Part shown: in pieces, positions 43,990 through 53,668 of the stretch
Layout of the letters: each line of letters opens with the position of its first letter
Numbering within the stretch: position 1 is the first letter of the stretch
Assembly: GCA_964473105.1 (NCBI GenBank)
Contig: CAYYNQ010000105.1
Location: forward strand, 1-64,000
DNA length: 64,000 nucleotides
Origin: CAYYNQ01 sp964473105
GTDB taxonomy: Bacteria; Sumerlaeota; Sumerlaeia; MVZB01
Reading direction: 5' to 3'
Position numbers and translations under genes: made by a program
Notes under the pieces: model-generated
Database searches by the model: none
What the model was told of the DNA's origin: nothing
The model's input: only the letters and a program-made list of their open reading frames with translations

Positions 43990-46610
43990 CAGTTCGCCGG
44001 GACCTTGTCATGTCGTTGATCGGTTGGAGGCGATGCTTCCTCGGGCGGGTTGGCCTTTTCAATCCTGATGCCGGGTAGTCCCGGGATGTCCCCGTCATTC
44101 TGCAGGCCAAGCACATTTCCTGAGCCATAGATAATGCCACTTGCGATATACGGGTTGATTTTAACTTGGCTGGACCGATCGGAGCCGCCGACTAGTTTCA
44201 CCCAGTCTCCTTCGCCCAGTCCACCACGTTCGGCATCATTAGGATTGAGTTCGACCCGAGGGGTCGGGCGCAATTCGTCGAAGATTGATGATCGTGAACC
44301 CAGATGATCCTCTCCTTGGCAATGTCTAACCCAGAGCAGGCGCGGGGTGTCGGATGAGTTGCCCACGAAACTGCCCGCCCCCTCAAAGGAAAGGTCGGGG
44401 ATTTCGTTGCATTGAAGCTTGAAATCCGGGCGTTTACGCTGGCCTGACCAGGTTACCTTGCGTGTGGGTGACTGGTCGCCCGGGCCGTCGAGAAGCAAAT
44501 CATCAAGTCGGAGTGGGGCTGGAGCACCCCAGGCCTTGCCCAGATCGGCGAAAATTTCGTGGGCATTGCGGTAATGCTTGTTTGAGCCGAGCCGACTGCT
44601 GATCGACTCAATGATCCGCCAGTCCTCCTGAGATTCACCGGCGGGGCGACAGCCCTGACTCATACGCTGGAGTTTACCATCGATATCAGCCATGCTGGAG
44701 TTGGTTTCATAGAAAACGGCGGAGGGCAGGAGAATATCGACTTGGCGGTTGATCCAGGACGGAAAGATATCAGTTGCGACCACAAATTCGGATTTGTCGA
44801 TGGCCTGCTGGATCAGGGCGCGATTGGGGTGGGTCGTCAGTTCATCAGTTCGATGAAGAAACAGGACCTTAAATTCTCCATCGGCGGCTTTCCGGAGCAG
44901 GGACGGTGCCGCGGGCTTTTCGCTATTGTGGATTGTCGCTCCGTCCCAGATCTTCATGATTTCGTGGCGTGCGTTCTCCTCGGTGAGTGCACCGGTGGGC
45001 AATCGGTCGCTCTGCGCGCCCGAGGCAAATAGCCCCTTTGCGTTTCGTGCCCCTGTGACAGGCATGAAATGCCAGCCGTCTCCCAGGGCCGCCATCAGTT
45101 TCAGAACGGCGGGCACAAGTGCTGCGTTCAATGCGCCTCCTGACTGATCGAGCCCCAAGACAACCAGGCCCTGTTTGTTGTCCTTCAACAGGGCTTGAAT
45201 GGAAATGTAGTCGCCTGCCGGGTTGTCACGGCCAATCGAGTTTGCAAGTCTCTCGACAACACCGGCGATATCCTCGGGCTGTTCAAGACATAGCGTCGAT
45301 GCATGTTCAGCAAACCAAGGCTCCATGCGGGAATCGAGCAATCCCAGTGAGGTGTGCTGTCGCCGTGCGGCCTCCTTGAACTTCAACGCAATGTCGGGAG
45401 CCGAGTGATAGAGGTCTCCGGCATTGATCATCAGGGTTGCTTGGTAGACTTTCTTTTCCAGCAGATCGAAATCCCCGTTGCTTGCACGCAGGGCTTGTCC
45501 CGCTGCCTGTGCCGCTGGTTCGCTTGTAAATCGCATGCGCCAGTCAATATTTGGTGTGCGCAGAATGCTGCGGGCAAGGCGTCCAAGCAGGAATCCTTCC
45601 TCGTTGGTCGAACGTTCACCCACCAGGATGCAAGAACGCCCCGGTTCGAGGTCTTGAAGTCTGGACGTGATTGCATCAATGGCCCGGCTCCATGCAACGG
45701 CCTCCTGTTTACCCTGTGCATTCCGCATCATGGGTGACAGCAGGCGTTCATTGTTTCGGGTATACATCGATCCGAAGCGGGCCTCGTTGCTGATGAAGTC
45801 CTTCGTGTCCTCGTCGATGGTGTAGTAACCCCGGCGTTTTTTGACCGGAGGGGTGACGCGATATAGTTCGCCGCCGCGCGTCCATGCCGTGACGGATCCG
45901 TTGCACGTGCGTGTCGTGGTCAGCGTCTGGCGAAGTTCCCAGACACGGGCCTTGAAACGAAAAGGTTTGCTGGTCAGGCAGCCGACCGGGCAGATGTCGA
46001 TCACGTTTCCAGAAAAGATGTTGCCGACAGGCCCGTCGCCATAGGTGCCGATGTAATTACGGCTGCCGTGGCCAAAGACCCCCATCACATGGTCATCGGC
46101 GATCTCGTCACAGAAACGGACACAGCGTGTACACATGATGCAGCGATTACGCTCGATGTCGATCAACGGGTCGAACTGCGGCTTTTCGAACCGCCTGCGC
46201 TGATCGCTCGTTCGTGCCGAGCCCCAGCCATACTCGACACTGTAACGCTGAAGCATGCACTCACCGCCACGGTCACAGACCGGGCAATCGAGCGGGTGGT
46301 TGGCCAGAAGGAACTCCATCATTCCGGTTCGGCAGCTTTCGACCATCTCGCTGTTTGTCTTGATGCTGAGTTCCTCGTTGACCACCATGTTGCACGAGAT
46401 TTCGGGACGTGGACGCCCCTCGATTTCTACCAGGCAGAGCCTGCAGTTTCCGTCGACGGTGAGCGCGGGATGGTAGCAGTAATGCGGCACGTAATGTCCG
46501 GCATCGAGCAGTGCCTGGAGCAGGTTTTCACCCTTGGGAAGCATCAATTGTTCGCCGTTGACCGTGACGGCAACCAATTCGGGGGCTTTTGGAGGTTTCA
46601 ATGAATTCAT
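43989..46610 (-). CDS. nuoG: NADH-quinone oxidoreductase subunit G
   Basis: 873-residue peripheral subunit. The N-terminal [2Fe-2S] ferredoxin domain has CYHPALTVDGNCRLC. The His-Cys motif is HPLDCPVCDRGGECMLQ, and the [4Fe-4S] ligands are CIMCTRCVRFCDE and DICPVGCLT. A long molybdopterin-oxidoreductase-like domain follows. At its start, where related proteins often have CxxCxxxC (site N7), only one Cys is visible (TRTCNGS), so N7 is absent here. ATG 46610 and stop 43989 overlap or abut neighbours in the operon. Confidence 0.93.
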   Translation of the reverse strand: MNSLKPPKAPELVAVTVNGEQLMLPKGENLLQALLDAGHYVPHYCYHPALTVDGNCRLCLVEIEGRPRPEISCNMVVNEELSIKTNSEMVESCRTGMMEFLLANHPLDCPVCDRGGECMLQRYSVEYGWGSARTSDQRRRFEKPQFDPLIDIERNRCIMCTRCVRFCDEIADDHVMGVFGHGSRNYIGTYGDGPVGNIFSGNVIDICPVGCLTSKPFRFKARVWELRQTLTTTRTCNGSVTAWTRGGELYRVTPPVKKRRGYYTIDEDTKDFISNEARFGSMYTRNNERLLSPMMRNAQGKQEAVAWSRAIDAITSRLQDLEPGRSCILVGERSTNEEGFLLGRLARSILRTPNIDWRMRFTSEPAAQAAGQALRASNGDFDLLEKKVYQATLMINAGDLYHSAPDIALKFKEAARRQHTSLGLLDSRMEPWFAEHASTLCLEQPEDIAGVVERLANSIGRDNPAGDYISIQALLKDNKQGLVVLGLDQSGGALNAALVPAVLKLMAALGDGWHFMPVTGARNAKGLFASGAQSDRLPTGALTEENARHEIMKIWDGATIHNSEKPAAPSLLRKAADGEFKVLFLHRTDELTTHPNRALIQQAIDKSEFVVATDIFPSWINRQVDILLPSAVFYETNSSMADIDGKLQRMSQGCRPAGESQEDWRIIESISSRLGSNKHYRNAHEIFADLGKAWGAPAPLRLDDLLLDGPGDQSPTRKVTWSGQRKRPDFKLQCNEIPDLSFEGAGSFVGNSSDTPRLLWVRHCQGEDHLGSRSSIFDELRPTPRVELNPNDAERGGLGEGDWVKLVGGSDRSSQVKINPYIASGIIYGSGNVLGLQNDGDIPGLPGIRIEKANPPEEASPPTDQRHDKVPAN

Positions 46611-46637
46611 TTTTTACCAAGCCAAGCGATCACGTAA

Positions 46638-47960
46638 TCAATTGAATTTCGTGTAATCCTTTTCGAATGGACATCCACAGCGGTCGATATGTGCCTGGAA
46701 CTCTTCGCGGAACCTCGGAAGCGTGCGGCTAAGGCTGCCAGTTGAAAATTCACCGAGCGCACAGATTGACCGCCCGACGATGTTCCCCGTGATGCTTTCA
46801 AGCAATTCGATGTCACCCTGTCGCCCCTCACCGTTCTCTAGCCGGGTGAGGATCTTGTGCATCCAGTGTGTGCCCTCGCGGCAGGGCGTGCATTGACCGC
46901 ATGATTCCTCCCAGTAAAAGTGCATCAGATTGAGCGCCTGCCAGACCAGGCACGTTGTGTCGTCCATGACAATGATGCCGGTCGAGCCGAGATAGGTGCC
47001 GATTTTCTTCGGTTCATCGAAATCCATTGGGACATCGAGGTCCTCCTCGAACAGCAGTGGCACGGAAGATCCCCCGGGGTATACGGCCTTGAAATTGTTA
47101 TTGTCGCGAATTCCGCCTGCGTAGTCATAAATCAGTTCGCGCATTGTTACCCCGAGCGGTAATTCGTAATTTCCGGGTTTCCTGACATGTCCCGAGATCG
47201 AGTAAACGGTCATGCCTGGATTGCCCTTACTGCCCATGGCATTGTACCAGTCCAGCCCACGACGGAAGATCTCGGGCATGATGGCCAGCGTCTCGACGTT
47301 GTTGACAACAGTTGGGCACTGATAGAGGCCCTGTATCGCGGGAAAGGGCGGACGAATACGGGGGTAACCGCGCTTGCCCTCTATGGACTCGATCAGAGCA
47401 GTCTCCTCGCCGCAGATGTATGCGCCGGCACCGTTGTGGACATACATGTCGCAATTGAACCCGGAACCGAAGATGTTCTTGCCGAGAAGTCCGGCTTGAT
47501 AAGCCTCATCGATCGCCCCTTTAATCATCTCGGTGGCCTCGTAATATTCCTTGCGGATATAGATGTAAACATGCTCTGCAAGGGTCGCATAGGCAGCGAT
47601 CAGGCAGCCTTCAAGCAGCAGGTGGGGGCGTTGCTCAAGGATCGGGCGGTTGCTGAAGGTCCCGGGCTCGGACTCGTCGGCGTTAACGCAGATGTAATGG
47701 GGTTTATCTCGGTTGCGCGGAATGAAACCCCACTTGGTGCCGGCTGGGAACCCCGCACCACCCCGGCCCCGGACATTGGCCTCCTTGACGAGTTCGAGCA
47801 CCTTGTCCTCACCCATGTCGAGGCATTTGCGAATGGCATCATAGCCGCCGCGGCTGCGGTAATCGGCCAATTTCTCCGTGTGGTCGTTCATCAGTGTGCC
47901 CGTGACGCCCTCACAGAGGATTGGCCGGTAGTTTCTTCGGTCCTGTTTTGTGTTAGCCAT
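46638..47960 (-). CDS. nuoF: NADH-quinone oxidoreductase subunit F
   Basis: NADH-oxidising subunit, binding FMN and cluster N3. 440 residues. GRGGAGFPAGTKWGF is the NADH-binding loop, YICVNADESEPGTF the FMN site, GAGAYICGEETALIESIEG the second nucleotide loop, and CGQCTPCREG with a later Cys (SICALGEF) the [4Fe-4S] ligands. It begins 23 bases after nuoE. Confidence 0.96.
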   Translation of the reverse strand: MANTKQDRRNYRPILCEGVTGTLMNDHTEKLADYRSRGGYDAIRKCLDMGEDKVLELVKEANVRGRGGAGFPAGTKWGFIPRNRDKPHYICVNADESEPGTFSNRPILEQRPHLLLEGCLIAAYATLAEHVYIYIRKEYYEATEMIKGAIDEAYQAGLLGKNIFGSGFNCDMYVHNGAGAYICGEETALIESIEGKRGYPRIRPPFPAIQGLYQCPTVVNNVETLAIMPEIFRRGLDWYNAMGSKGNPGMTVYSISGHVRKPGNYELPLGVTMRELIYDYAGGIRDNNNFKAVYPGGSSVPLLFEEDLDVPMDFDEPKKIGTYLGSTGIIVMDDTTCLVWQALNLMHFYWEESCGQCTPCREGTHWMHKILTRLENGEGRQGDIELLESITGNIVGRSICALGEFSTGSLSRTLPRFREEFQAHIDRCGCPFEKDYTKFN

Positions 47961-47983
47961 TTCGGTTCAACCCATCAACCTGT

Positions 47984-48532
47984 TCATGAAGTCCCGTTTC
48001 GTCCGCTGAAATAGGGCCTGCGGTCGCCCACGCGGCATTCTCCCAGTATTCGGTCCACCATCACGCGCGTCAATTTCGACTCAAGGGTCGTGTTTACCAG
48101 CATGACCGGGGCCTCGCTGCACGCGCCGAGGCATTCACGCCTCTGGATGGTGAACAATCCGTCCTCGGTGGTTTCGTCCCAGCCAATCCCCAGTTTTTCC
48201 TGCAGATAGTCGAACAGCCCGTCGGAGCCGCAGAGGGCGCAGGGAAGTGTTGCACAGATTCCCAGCAGGTATTTCCCCACGGGTTCGCGGTTGTACATGA
48301 CGTAGAAACTGACAACCTCAACAACCTGCGCCGTGGTGCAATTACAGATCTCGGCGGCTTCTGACATGATGTCCTCGGAAATCCATCCGTCCTCCTCCTG
48401 GATCATCCACAAAACCGGAAGGAGCATCGAGCGGCGGTCGGGATAATTCTTCGCCAGGGCATCGATGCACTCGCGGTGACGCTGGTAAAGGGCATTGGCT
48501 GCCAGATTTTTTTCAATCATGATTTCGGGCAT
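47984..48532 (-). CDS. nuoE: NADH-quinone oxidoreductase subunit E
   Basis: 182-residue thioredoxin-like [2Fe-2S] subunit (N1a). The ligands are Cys in CATLPCALCGS and ECLGACSEAP. The N-terminal helical domain with LPVLWMIQEEDGWIS and the VSFYVMYN segment are typical. It lies 5 bases after nuoD. The start could also be the second Met, 4 codons later. Confidence 0.94.
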   Translation of the reverse strand: MPEIMIEKNLAANALYQRHRECIDALAKNYPDRRSMLLPVLWMIQEEDGWISEDIMSEAAEICNCTTAQVVEVVSFYVMYNREPVGKYLLGICATLPCALCGSDGLFDYLQEKLGIGWDETTEDGLFTIQRRECLGACSEAPVMLVNTTLESKLTRVMVDRILGECRVGDRRPYFSGRNGTS

Positions 48533-48537
48533 GTTGA

Positions 48538-49779
48538 TTACCTGTCGATTTCCCCCAATACCAGATCAATCGAACCGATGACTGCAACAACATCGGCGAG
48601 TAGACCACCCTCACTCATCTTGCTCAGCGACTGTAGGTTAACGAACGAGGGACTACGGATCTTGAGGCGGTTGGGTGTGAAGCCGCCCGTCGAGTGAATG
48701 TAGAATCCCAGCTCACCCTTGCTGGCTTCGATCGGGGCATAAGCCTCGCCCTCGGGTACGTATATCCCGTCGCTCGCCAGCAGGAAATGATGAATCAGAT
48801 CCTCCATTGATTCCTTGACTCTTTCACGTGGTGGATAGCAGATCTTCGGGTTGTCAATGTTGAGTGGACCCGACTCCGGGATCTTCTCGAGGCATTGATA
48901 CAGGATCCGGCGGCTTTCGTGCATCTCGGCCATGCGGACCTGGTAGCGTGCATAAACATCTCCCTGCCGCTGTGTCGGCACGTCGAAGACAACCTGGTCA
49001 TAAAGCAGGTAGGGTGCATCGCGACGGATATCAACATCGACGCCGGAACCGCGCAGCGAGGGGCCGGTCAGGCAGAGATCAATCGCCTCATCGCTGGTGA
49101 TCTTACCCACACCGCGTGTACGGTAAACAAAGATATCATTCATCGTCAGCAGGTCGCTGTAGTCTTTGAGGCGTTGCTCGAAGTCGTCAATGAACGCCTT
49201 GACCTTGTCCAGCCAGCCATCGGGTATCGGTCGCCCGACACCGCCGACCCGCATGTAGCTGACCGTGAAACGCGCGCCACAGATCTCCTCGAACAAATCG
49301 TAAAGTTTTTCACGTTCACGGAAGGCGTAGAGGAAAACCGTCATGGCCCCCAGTTCCATAGCGTGCGTGCCGATACTCAGCAGGTGACTGGAGATGCGTG
49401 CCAGTTCACAAAGGATCATTCGCAGCCATTTGCAGCGCTCGGTCAGGTCCACATCCAGCAAGACCTCGACACTCTGGACGAATGCAGTGTTGTTTGCCAT
49501 TGGCGAGAGGTAATCCAGCCGGTCGGTGTAGGGGATAAACTTGTGGTAAGTCTTGGTCTCGGCGAGTTTTTCCTTACCACTGTGCAGATAACCGACCATT
49601 GGCTTGATGCTCAGGACGGTCTCGCCCTCCAGTTCGAGTATGAGCCGTAACACCCCGTGGGTTGATGGGTGCTGGGGACCCATGTTCATCGTCAGGATTT
49701 CACCGGTAGGGTAGTCCTGTTCGATGGTTTGTCGTACGGGGGGCGTCTCAAGGCCGGTTTGTGTCATTAATTCGGTCAT
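48538..49779 (-). CDS. nuoD: NADH-quinone oxidoreductase subunit D
   Basis: 413-residue 49-kDa subunit lining the quinone pocket. MNMGPQHPSTHGVLRL, GYLHSGKEKLAE, RLDYLSPMANN and the C-terminal DVVAVIGSIDLVLGEIDR are family landmarks; the His and Tyr of the quinone site are present. NuoC and NuoD are separate genes here, not fused as in E. coli. It starts 23 bases after nuoC. Confidence 0.96.
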   Translation of the reverse strand: MTELMTQTGLETPPVRQTIEQDYPTGEILTMNMGPQHPSTHGVLRLILELEGETVLSIKPMVGYLHSGKEKLAETKTYHKFIPYTDRLDYLSPMANNTAFVQSVEVLLDVDLTERCKWLRMILCELARISSHLLSIGTHAMELGAMTVFLYAFREREKLYDLFEEICGARFTVSYMRVGGVGRPIPDGWLDKVKAFIDDFEQRLKDYSDLLTMNDIFVYRTRGVGKITSDEAIDLCLTGPSLRGSGVDVDIRRDAPYLLYDQVVFDVPTQRQGDVYARYQVRMAEMHESRRILYQCLEKIPESGPLNIDNPKICYPPRERVKESMEDLIHHFLLASDGIYVPEGEAYAPIEASKGELGFYIHSTGGFTPNRLKIRSPSFVNLQSLSKMSEGGLLADVVAVIGSIDLVLGEIDR

Positions 49780-49802
49780 GGTTGCACAATATCTCAGGCC
49801 GC

Positions 49803-50384
49803 TTAGACATCACTTTCCTGAACGCGGATCCTCGGGACCAAGTCGTTAGGTTCCCCGGCGTACTCGTGGGTATCCTGCTTGTAATAGAAGCTTTCTGATC
49901 CGCCCAGCGGAAAATCCTTGCGCAGCGGGTGCCCTTCCCAGTTGTCCGGCATGATGATGCGACGCATGTCGGGATGGTTGTTGAAGATGATCCCGAACAT
50001 GTCAAATGTCTCACGTTCCATGAAGTTTGCCCCGGACCACAGTTCACAGACAGAGTCGATGTTGTTTTGTCCGGACTGTTCGCCTACCGGGCAACGCAGT
50101 CTCAGCCGGTTGAATGTCTTGTAGGAATAAAGGTGATACACGACATCAAAGCGGGGTTCACGGCCGGATTCGAACCAGTCGATCGCATTGATATCGACCA
50201 GTGCGTTGAGACGAGTTCGATCATCGGTCTTCAATCTGCGGATGATTTCCACGATATTGGCCTTTTCCAGAACAATGGTCGCCTCATTATGAATGCTAAG
50301 GCACTCGTGTACGACCGCGAGGTCGGTGCCACGGACAACATCAGCAGCAATGGCCAGAAATTCATCTGCAGCTAATGGGGGCAT
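49803..50384 (-). CDS. nuoC: NADH-quinone oxidoreductase subunit C
   Basis: 193-residue 30-kDa subunit of the peripheral arm. The C-terminal block ERETFDMFGIIFNNHPDMRR and PDNWEGHPLRKDFPLGG is diagnostic. It structurally bridges NuoB, NuoD and NuoI. It is separate from nuoD and 40 bases after nuoB. Confidence 0.95.
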   Translation of the reverse strand: MPPLAADEFLAIAADVVRGTDLAVVHECLSIHNEATIVLEKANIVEIIRRLKTDDRTRLNALVDINAIDWFESGREPRFDVVYHLYSYKTFNRLRLRCPVGEQSGQNNIDSVCELWSGANFMERETFDMFGIIFNNHPDMRRIIMPDNWEGHPLRKDFPLGGSESFYYKQDTHEYAGEPNDLVPRIRVQESDV

Positions 50385-50424
50385 GGCTTTCTCCAGTTTC
50401 TGGTCATTGGTGTTGGAGTCCAGG

Positions 50425-51069
50425 TCAGACGATTTTTTGCGGGCTTGCTTGGATTTTCTTCTGCAACTGCATGATTCCGTAGATCAGGGCCTCGGGACGC
50501 GGCGGACATCCCGGGACGTAGACATCGACCGGGACGATTTGGTCAACTCCCTGCAGGACCGAATAAACATTATGCATGCCGCCACAGCTGGCGCAGGCGC
50601 CCATCGAAATCACCCATTTGGGTTCGGCCATTTGATCATAGATTCGGCGCACCACGGGGGCCATCTTCTTGTTGACCCAGCCAGCGACGATCAGGAGATC
50701 CGCCTGGCGAGGCGAGGGCCGGAAGACCTCACTGCCGAACCGTGAGAGATCGAAACGACTGGCCGCAGTGGCCATCATCTCAATTGCACAACAGGCCAGC
50801 CCCAGCATCACCGGCCAAATGGAATTCTTGCGGCACCAAGCGACCACGCCATCCAGCGTCTCGACCATCATGTTGTCGAATTCCGCTGGTGAATACTTTT
50901 CCTGTGCCATCAGGGCCAAGGCTTCCTCGTTAATCATCGGGGGTAGTTTGATTTTGTCGTCAAGGGCCATTCCGGCAGTCGTGGATAACCTGCGTTCAGG
51001 GGCAGGAATCAATGTTGGACCAATCGTGCCGCTGTTGGGGTCTGTCTTGGTTCCCTGTTTTAGTTCCAT
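50425..51069 (-). CDS. nuoB: NADH-quinone oxidoreductase subunit B
   Basis: 214-residue subunit carrying cluster N2, the last electron carrier before quinone. Cys ligands are in [18 protein letters not shown] and [11 protein letters not shown], including the unusual adjacent Cys pair. Start 51069 is chosen because GGGAG lies 7 bases upstream; it overlaps the nuoA stop by 10 bases. The N-terminus is about 50 residues longer than the conserved core. Confidence 0.96.
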   Translation of the reverse strand: MELKQGTKTDPNSGTIGPTLIPAPERRLSTTAGMALDDKIKLPPMINEEALALMAQEKYSPAEFDNMMVETLDGVVAWCRKNSIWPVMLGLACCAIEMMATAASRFDLSRFGSEVFRPSPRQADLLIVAGWVNKKMAPVVRRIYDQMAEPKWVISMGACASCGGMHNVYSVLQGVDQIVPVDVYVPGCPPRPEALIYGIMQLQKKIQASPQKIV

Positions 51070-51449
51070 TTCAAGGCTCCCTTGCGCCATTCATAGAGGA
51101 AACCGACGATCAGGATGATCATAAAGAAAACCATCACGCCGAATGCATACAGCTGGAATCCCGGTATTCCAGGCTGACGGAAAACGTTGGCCCACATCAG
51201 GATCAGTACGGTCTCCATGTCGAAGAGCAGGAAGAGCAATGCAACAAGGTAGAACTTGACGGGGATACGGACATTGGCTTCGCCATCGGGAATATTCCCG
51301 CATTCGTAGGCGAGCATTTTGGCAGTGTTCGGTCGTCGGGGTCCGAGTAGGCTCGAGATGAGCAGGGTTCCTACCCCAAAGCCAACGGCAACCACCACAA
51401 TCAGGAGTATCGGAATATAGGGGTGCAGATAATCCATGTTGTAATTCAT
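51060..51449 (-). CDS. nuoA: NADH-quinone oxidoreductase subunit A
   Basis: 129-residue membrane subunit with three helices. [35 protein letters not shown] (positions about 47-81) is the NuoA hallmark, with the conserved loop Cys-Gly and membrane Glu/Asp. It is the first gene of the nuo operon. The start is 51449 or, four codons later, 51437. Confidence 0.95.
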   Translation of the reverse strand: MNYNMDYLHPYIPILLIVVVAVGFGVGTLLISSLLGPRRPNTAKMLAYECGNIPDGEANVRIPVKFYLVALLFLLFDMETVLILMWANVFRQPGIPGFQLYAFGVMVFFMIILIVGFLYEWRKGALKWN

Positions 51450-52197
51450 GTTGCTGATAAGGTTTCCTAGGTTAAATGGCAGATTTTCAACCTGTTCCTA
51501 CTTAATGAAGCTGGAAAAATACGAATCAGCTGCGAATTTCACCTTAACAGCGGCGGATCAACGCCGTTCTGAGTGCTCTGATCATTCACAAGATCGGTCA
51601 GTTTTTCACAATGTATCGTCAGAGTCAATAGGAACCGGCCGACTGCGGTACGGATAAGGGACGTCGTTTGCATCATCCGTTCGGTCGTTGGGCTACCCCT
51701 TCGTTCCGCGGCCGTCCGGGGACGGTTACATTATCTCAAAATAGCCTTATTTTCATTGATATCGAGGTGTTTAGATGATCGGGTAGGCGGGTGGAACATT
51801 CCCGTCAGGTCCGGGATTGGGCAGGGTGCTGGAGGGGGATTCGAGCCGGTCCTGGGACTCGTTGGATGTACCGCCAATATTGAGCATTATTTCACAATAT
51901 TTCGTATTTTCAATCGGGTTTCAGTCAAGCCTGACAGCGGGTGGGTTATCCCGGACCCAAGCGGTTAATTCTCAACTGGCTTGAGACTTCAAGCCAGCAT
52001 CAACGGATAACCAACAATCTTCCGTTTGTGCCCGGGGTAAATGTAAATAAATTCGATTCAGTAAATTAAGTGTGATTTGATTCATCCTGGGTGATCCGCA
52101 GCCCGGGCCGAGACATATATCCGCGCTCTCAGGTGTCCACCATCCTCGACATCAATCTGGTTCAAGCCCACTGCGACTAAAATCTCAGGCCGTGCTT
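51450..52197. other. Intergenic region purM / nuoA, nuo promoter region
   Basis: 748 bases between two minus-strand genes. A perfect 9-bp hairpin (51976-51997) is the clearest structure. The nuo promoter must lie here unless transcription reads through from purM; no near-consensus promoter was identified by eye. Short plus-strand frames show no family. Confidence 0.45.
51976..51997. repeat. Perfect 9-bp inverted repeat
   Basis: CTGGCTTGA - GACT - TCAAGCCAG. There is no U-tract on either side. It could be a factor-dependent terminator for purM or an operator. Confidence 0.8.
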
Positions 52198-53301
52198 TTA
52201 CTCCCCAGAACGATGAAAAGTATTTCCGACCCCCTCAATACCCAGTTTCGATAACCGAACGGTCCTTGACGGATCGTCGGTTGCGGTCCCGATCACGCTG
52301 CATTCCACTTCGGGTCCCAAGACCGATAAAGTCTTTTCTACATCGTTTGGGTTTAGAACCAAGCAGAACCCAATTCCCATGTTGTATACGGTATACATCT
52401 CTTCCAAGGGGACCCCGCCCTTTTCCCGGATCAGTGTGAATATGGGTGGTGGATCAGGAATTCTGTCCAGCTCGAAACCCACGTTGGCGGCGATCCTTGT
52501 CAGGTTCATGAAACCGTCGCTCGTGATATGGGCCAGTGCCTTGACATCGATCCCGGATTCCAGGACTTTAAGGACATCGCGAACATAGATCCTGGTTGGC
52601 TCCAGCAGCTCCTCCCCAAGTGTTCTGCCAAGTGATGGGATGAATTCGTCCAGTCCGAGCCCTCCCTTTTCCAGGAGGGATCTCCTGGCAAGGGTGAATC
52701 CGTTACTGTGAATCCCGCTGCTGCTCAGTCCAACCACTACATCACCAGGTTGAACATTATTGCCGTCATTTATTTTATCGATGGTTACCAGGCCGATGCA
52801 AGTTCCAACTAGGTCGAAACCGCTATCCTCATGAACACCTCGGATCATTTCACGAACCTGAGCAATCTCCCCGCCGGGAATACTGATGCAAGACTGTCGG
52901 GCGCCCTCCTTGAGACCGATCCCGAGTTCATCGATGAAATTCGGCCTGATTTTCTGCACGGCCACGTAGTCGACCATCGAGATGGGCCGGGCACCGACAC
53001 AGATCACGTCATTGACATTCATCGCAATACAGTCGATCCCGACGGTATCATATCGTTCAAGCATCTCCGCGATCAGGATTTTGGTTCCCACTCCATCGGT
53101 GCCAATGGCAACGCCGATGCCTTGCCCGATATCAATGACATTGGCAAAATAACCAACGTCAAGGCAGACACGTGAATGGGCGCTGAACTCGAAGGTTTCC
53201 TTTACCCAGCGCTTGACCGACTGCATGCACTGTTCTTCCTGCTGGGTGTCAACCCCAGTGTCCTTGTATTTGATTTCCCTGACCGTACCGGTCCTGCTCA
53301 T
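52198..53301 (-). CDS. purM: Phosphoribosylformylglycinamidine cyclo-ligase
   Basis: PurM (AIR synthase) closes the imidazole ring in purine synthesis using ATP. 367 residues. Landmarks are VAIGTDGVGTKILIAE, YDTVGIDCIAMNVNDVICVGARP, GLSSSGIHSNGFTLAR, HITSDGFMNLTRI and YNMGIGFCLV. Start 53301 is chosen because GGAAAGGGAC lies 7 bases upstream; the frame to 53337 adds 12 atypical residues. It is longer than E. coli PurM by about 20 residues, mostly at the N-terminus. Confidence 0.94.
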   Translation of the reverse strand: MSRTGTVREIKYKDTGVDTQQEEQCMQSVKRWVKETFEFSAHSRVCLDVGYFANVIDIGQGIGVAIGTDGVGTKILIAEMLERYDTVGIDCIAMNVNDVICVGARPISMVDYVAVQKIRPNFIDELGIGLKEGARQSCISIPGGEIAQVREMIRGVHEDSGFDLVGTCIGLVTIDKINDGNNVQPGDVVVGLSSSGIHSNGFTLARRSLLEKGGLGLDEFIPSLGRTLGEELLEPTRIYVRDVLKVLESGIDVKALAHITSDGFMNLTRIAANVGFELDRIPDPPPIFTLIREKGGVPLEEMYTVYNMGIGFCLVLNPNDVEKTLSVLGPEVECSVIGTATDDPSRTVRLSKLGIEGVGNTFHRSGE

Positions 53302-53668
53302 GAATTTTGTCCCTTTCCGGATCGTAAAAAAGCTCAATTTTCAGATTATTCATGCAGCCCTTATTTGTCCAGTCTTTCGCATTCTTATGGAGACTAAGCA
53401 TGAGTCATCACGGGGAAATCCGGCAAGATGCAGGGTTCTATGCTCAAAAGGAACATGATTTGCCCCCTGACCACAGATCAATGGCACTGCCGGGTAACCG
53501 TCAAGACATGCCATGTAACTCAGGCCCGGCCCGCAACGGTGTTTGCCGGGGGTAGTGACGGTGCGGTCGGAAATGGTCGTCCAATATCGATGATGGAGGT
53601 CCGTTGAGGGATGATGAGGCCGGGGAACGATTGACAACCGGACACGGAAATACTGTCAGGGGACGGTT
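53302..53668. other. Intergenic region gltD / purM
   Basis: 367 bases between co-directional minus-strand genes. No terminator with a U-run and no riboswitch (for example a purine or PRPP type) was recognised. Open frames are short and without content. Confidence 0.4.

Noticed and set aside
47187..48014. 275-codon plus-strand frame
   Set aside because: Antisense to nuoF and the end of nuoE; composition mirrors the real genes.
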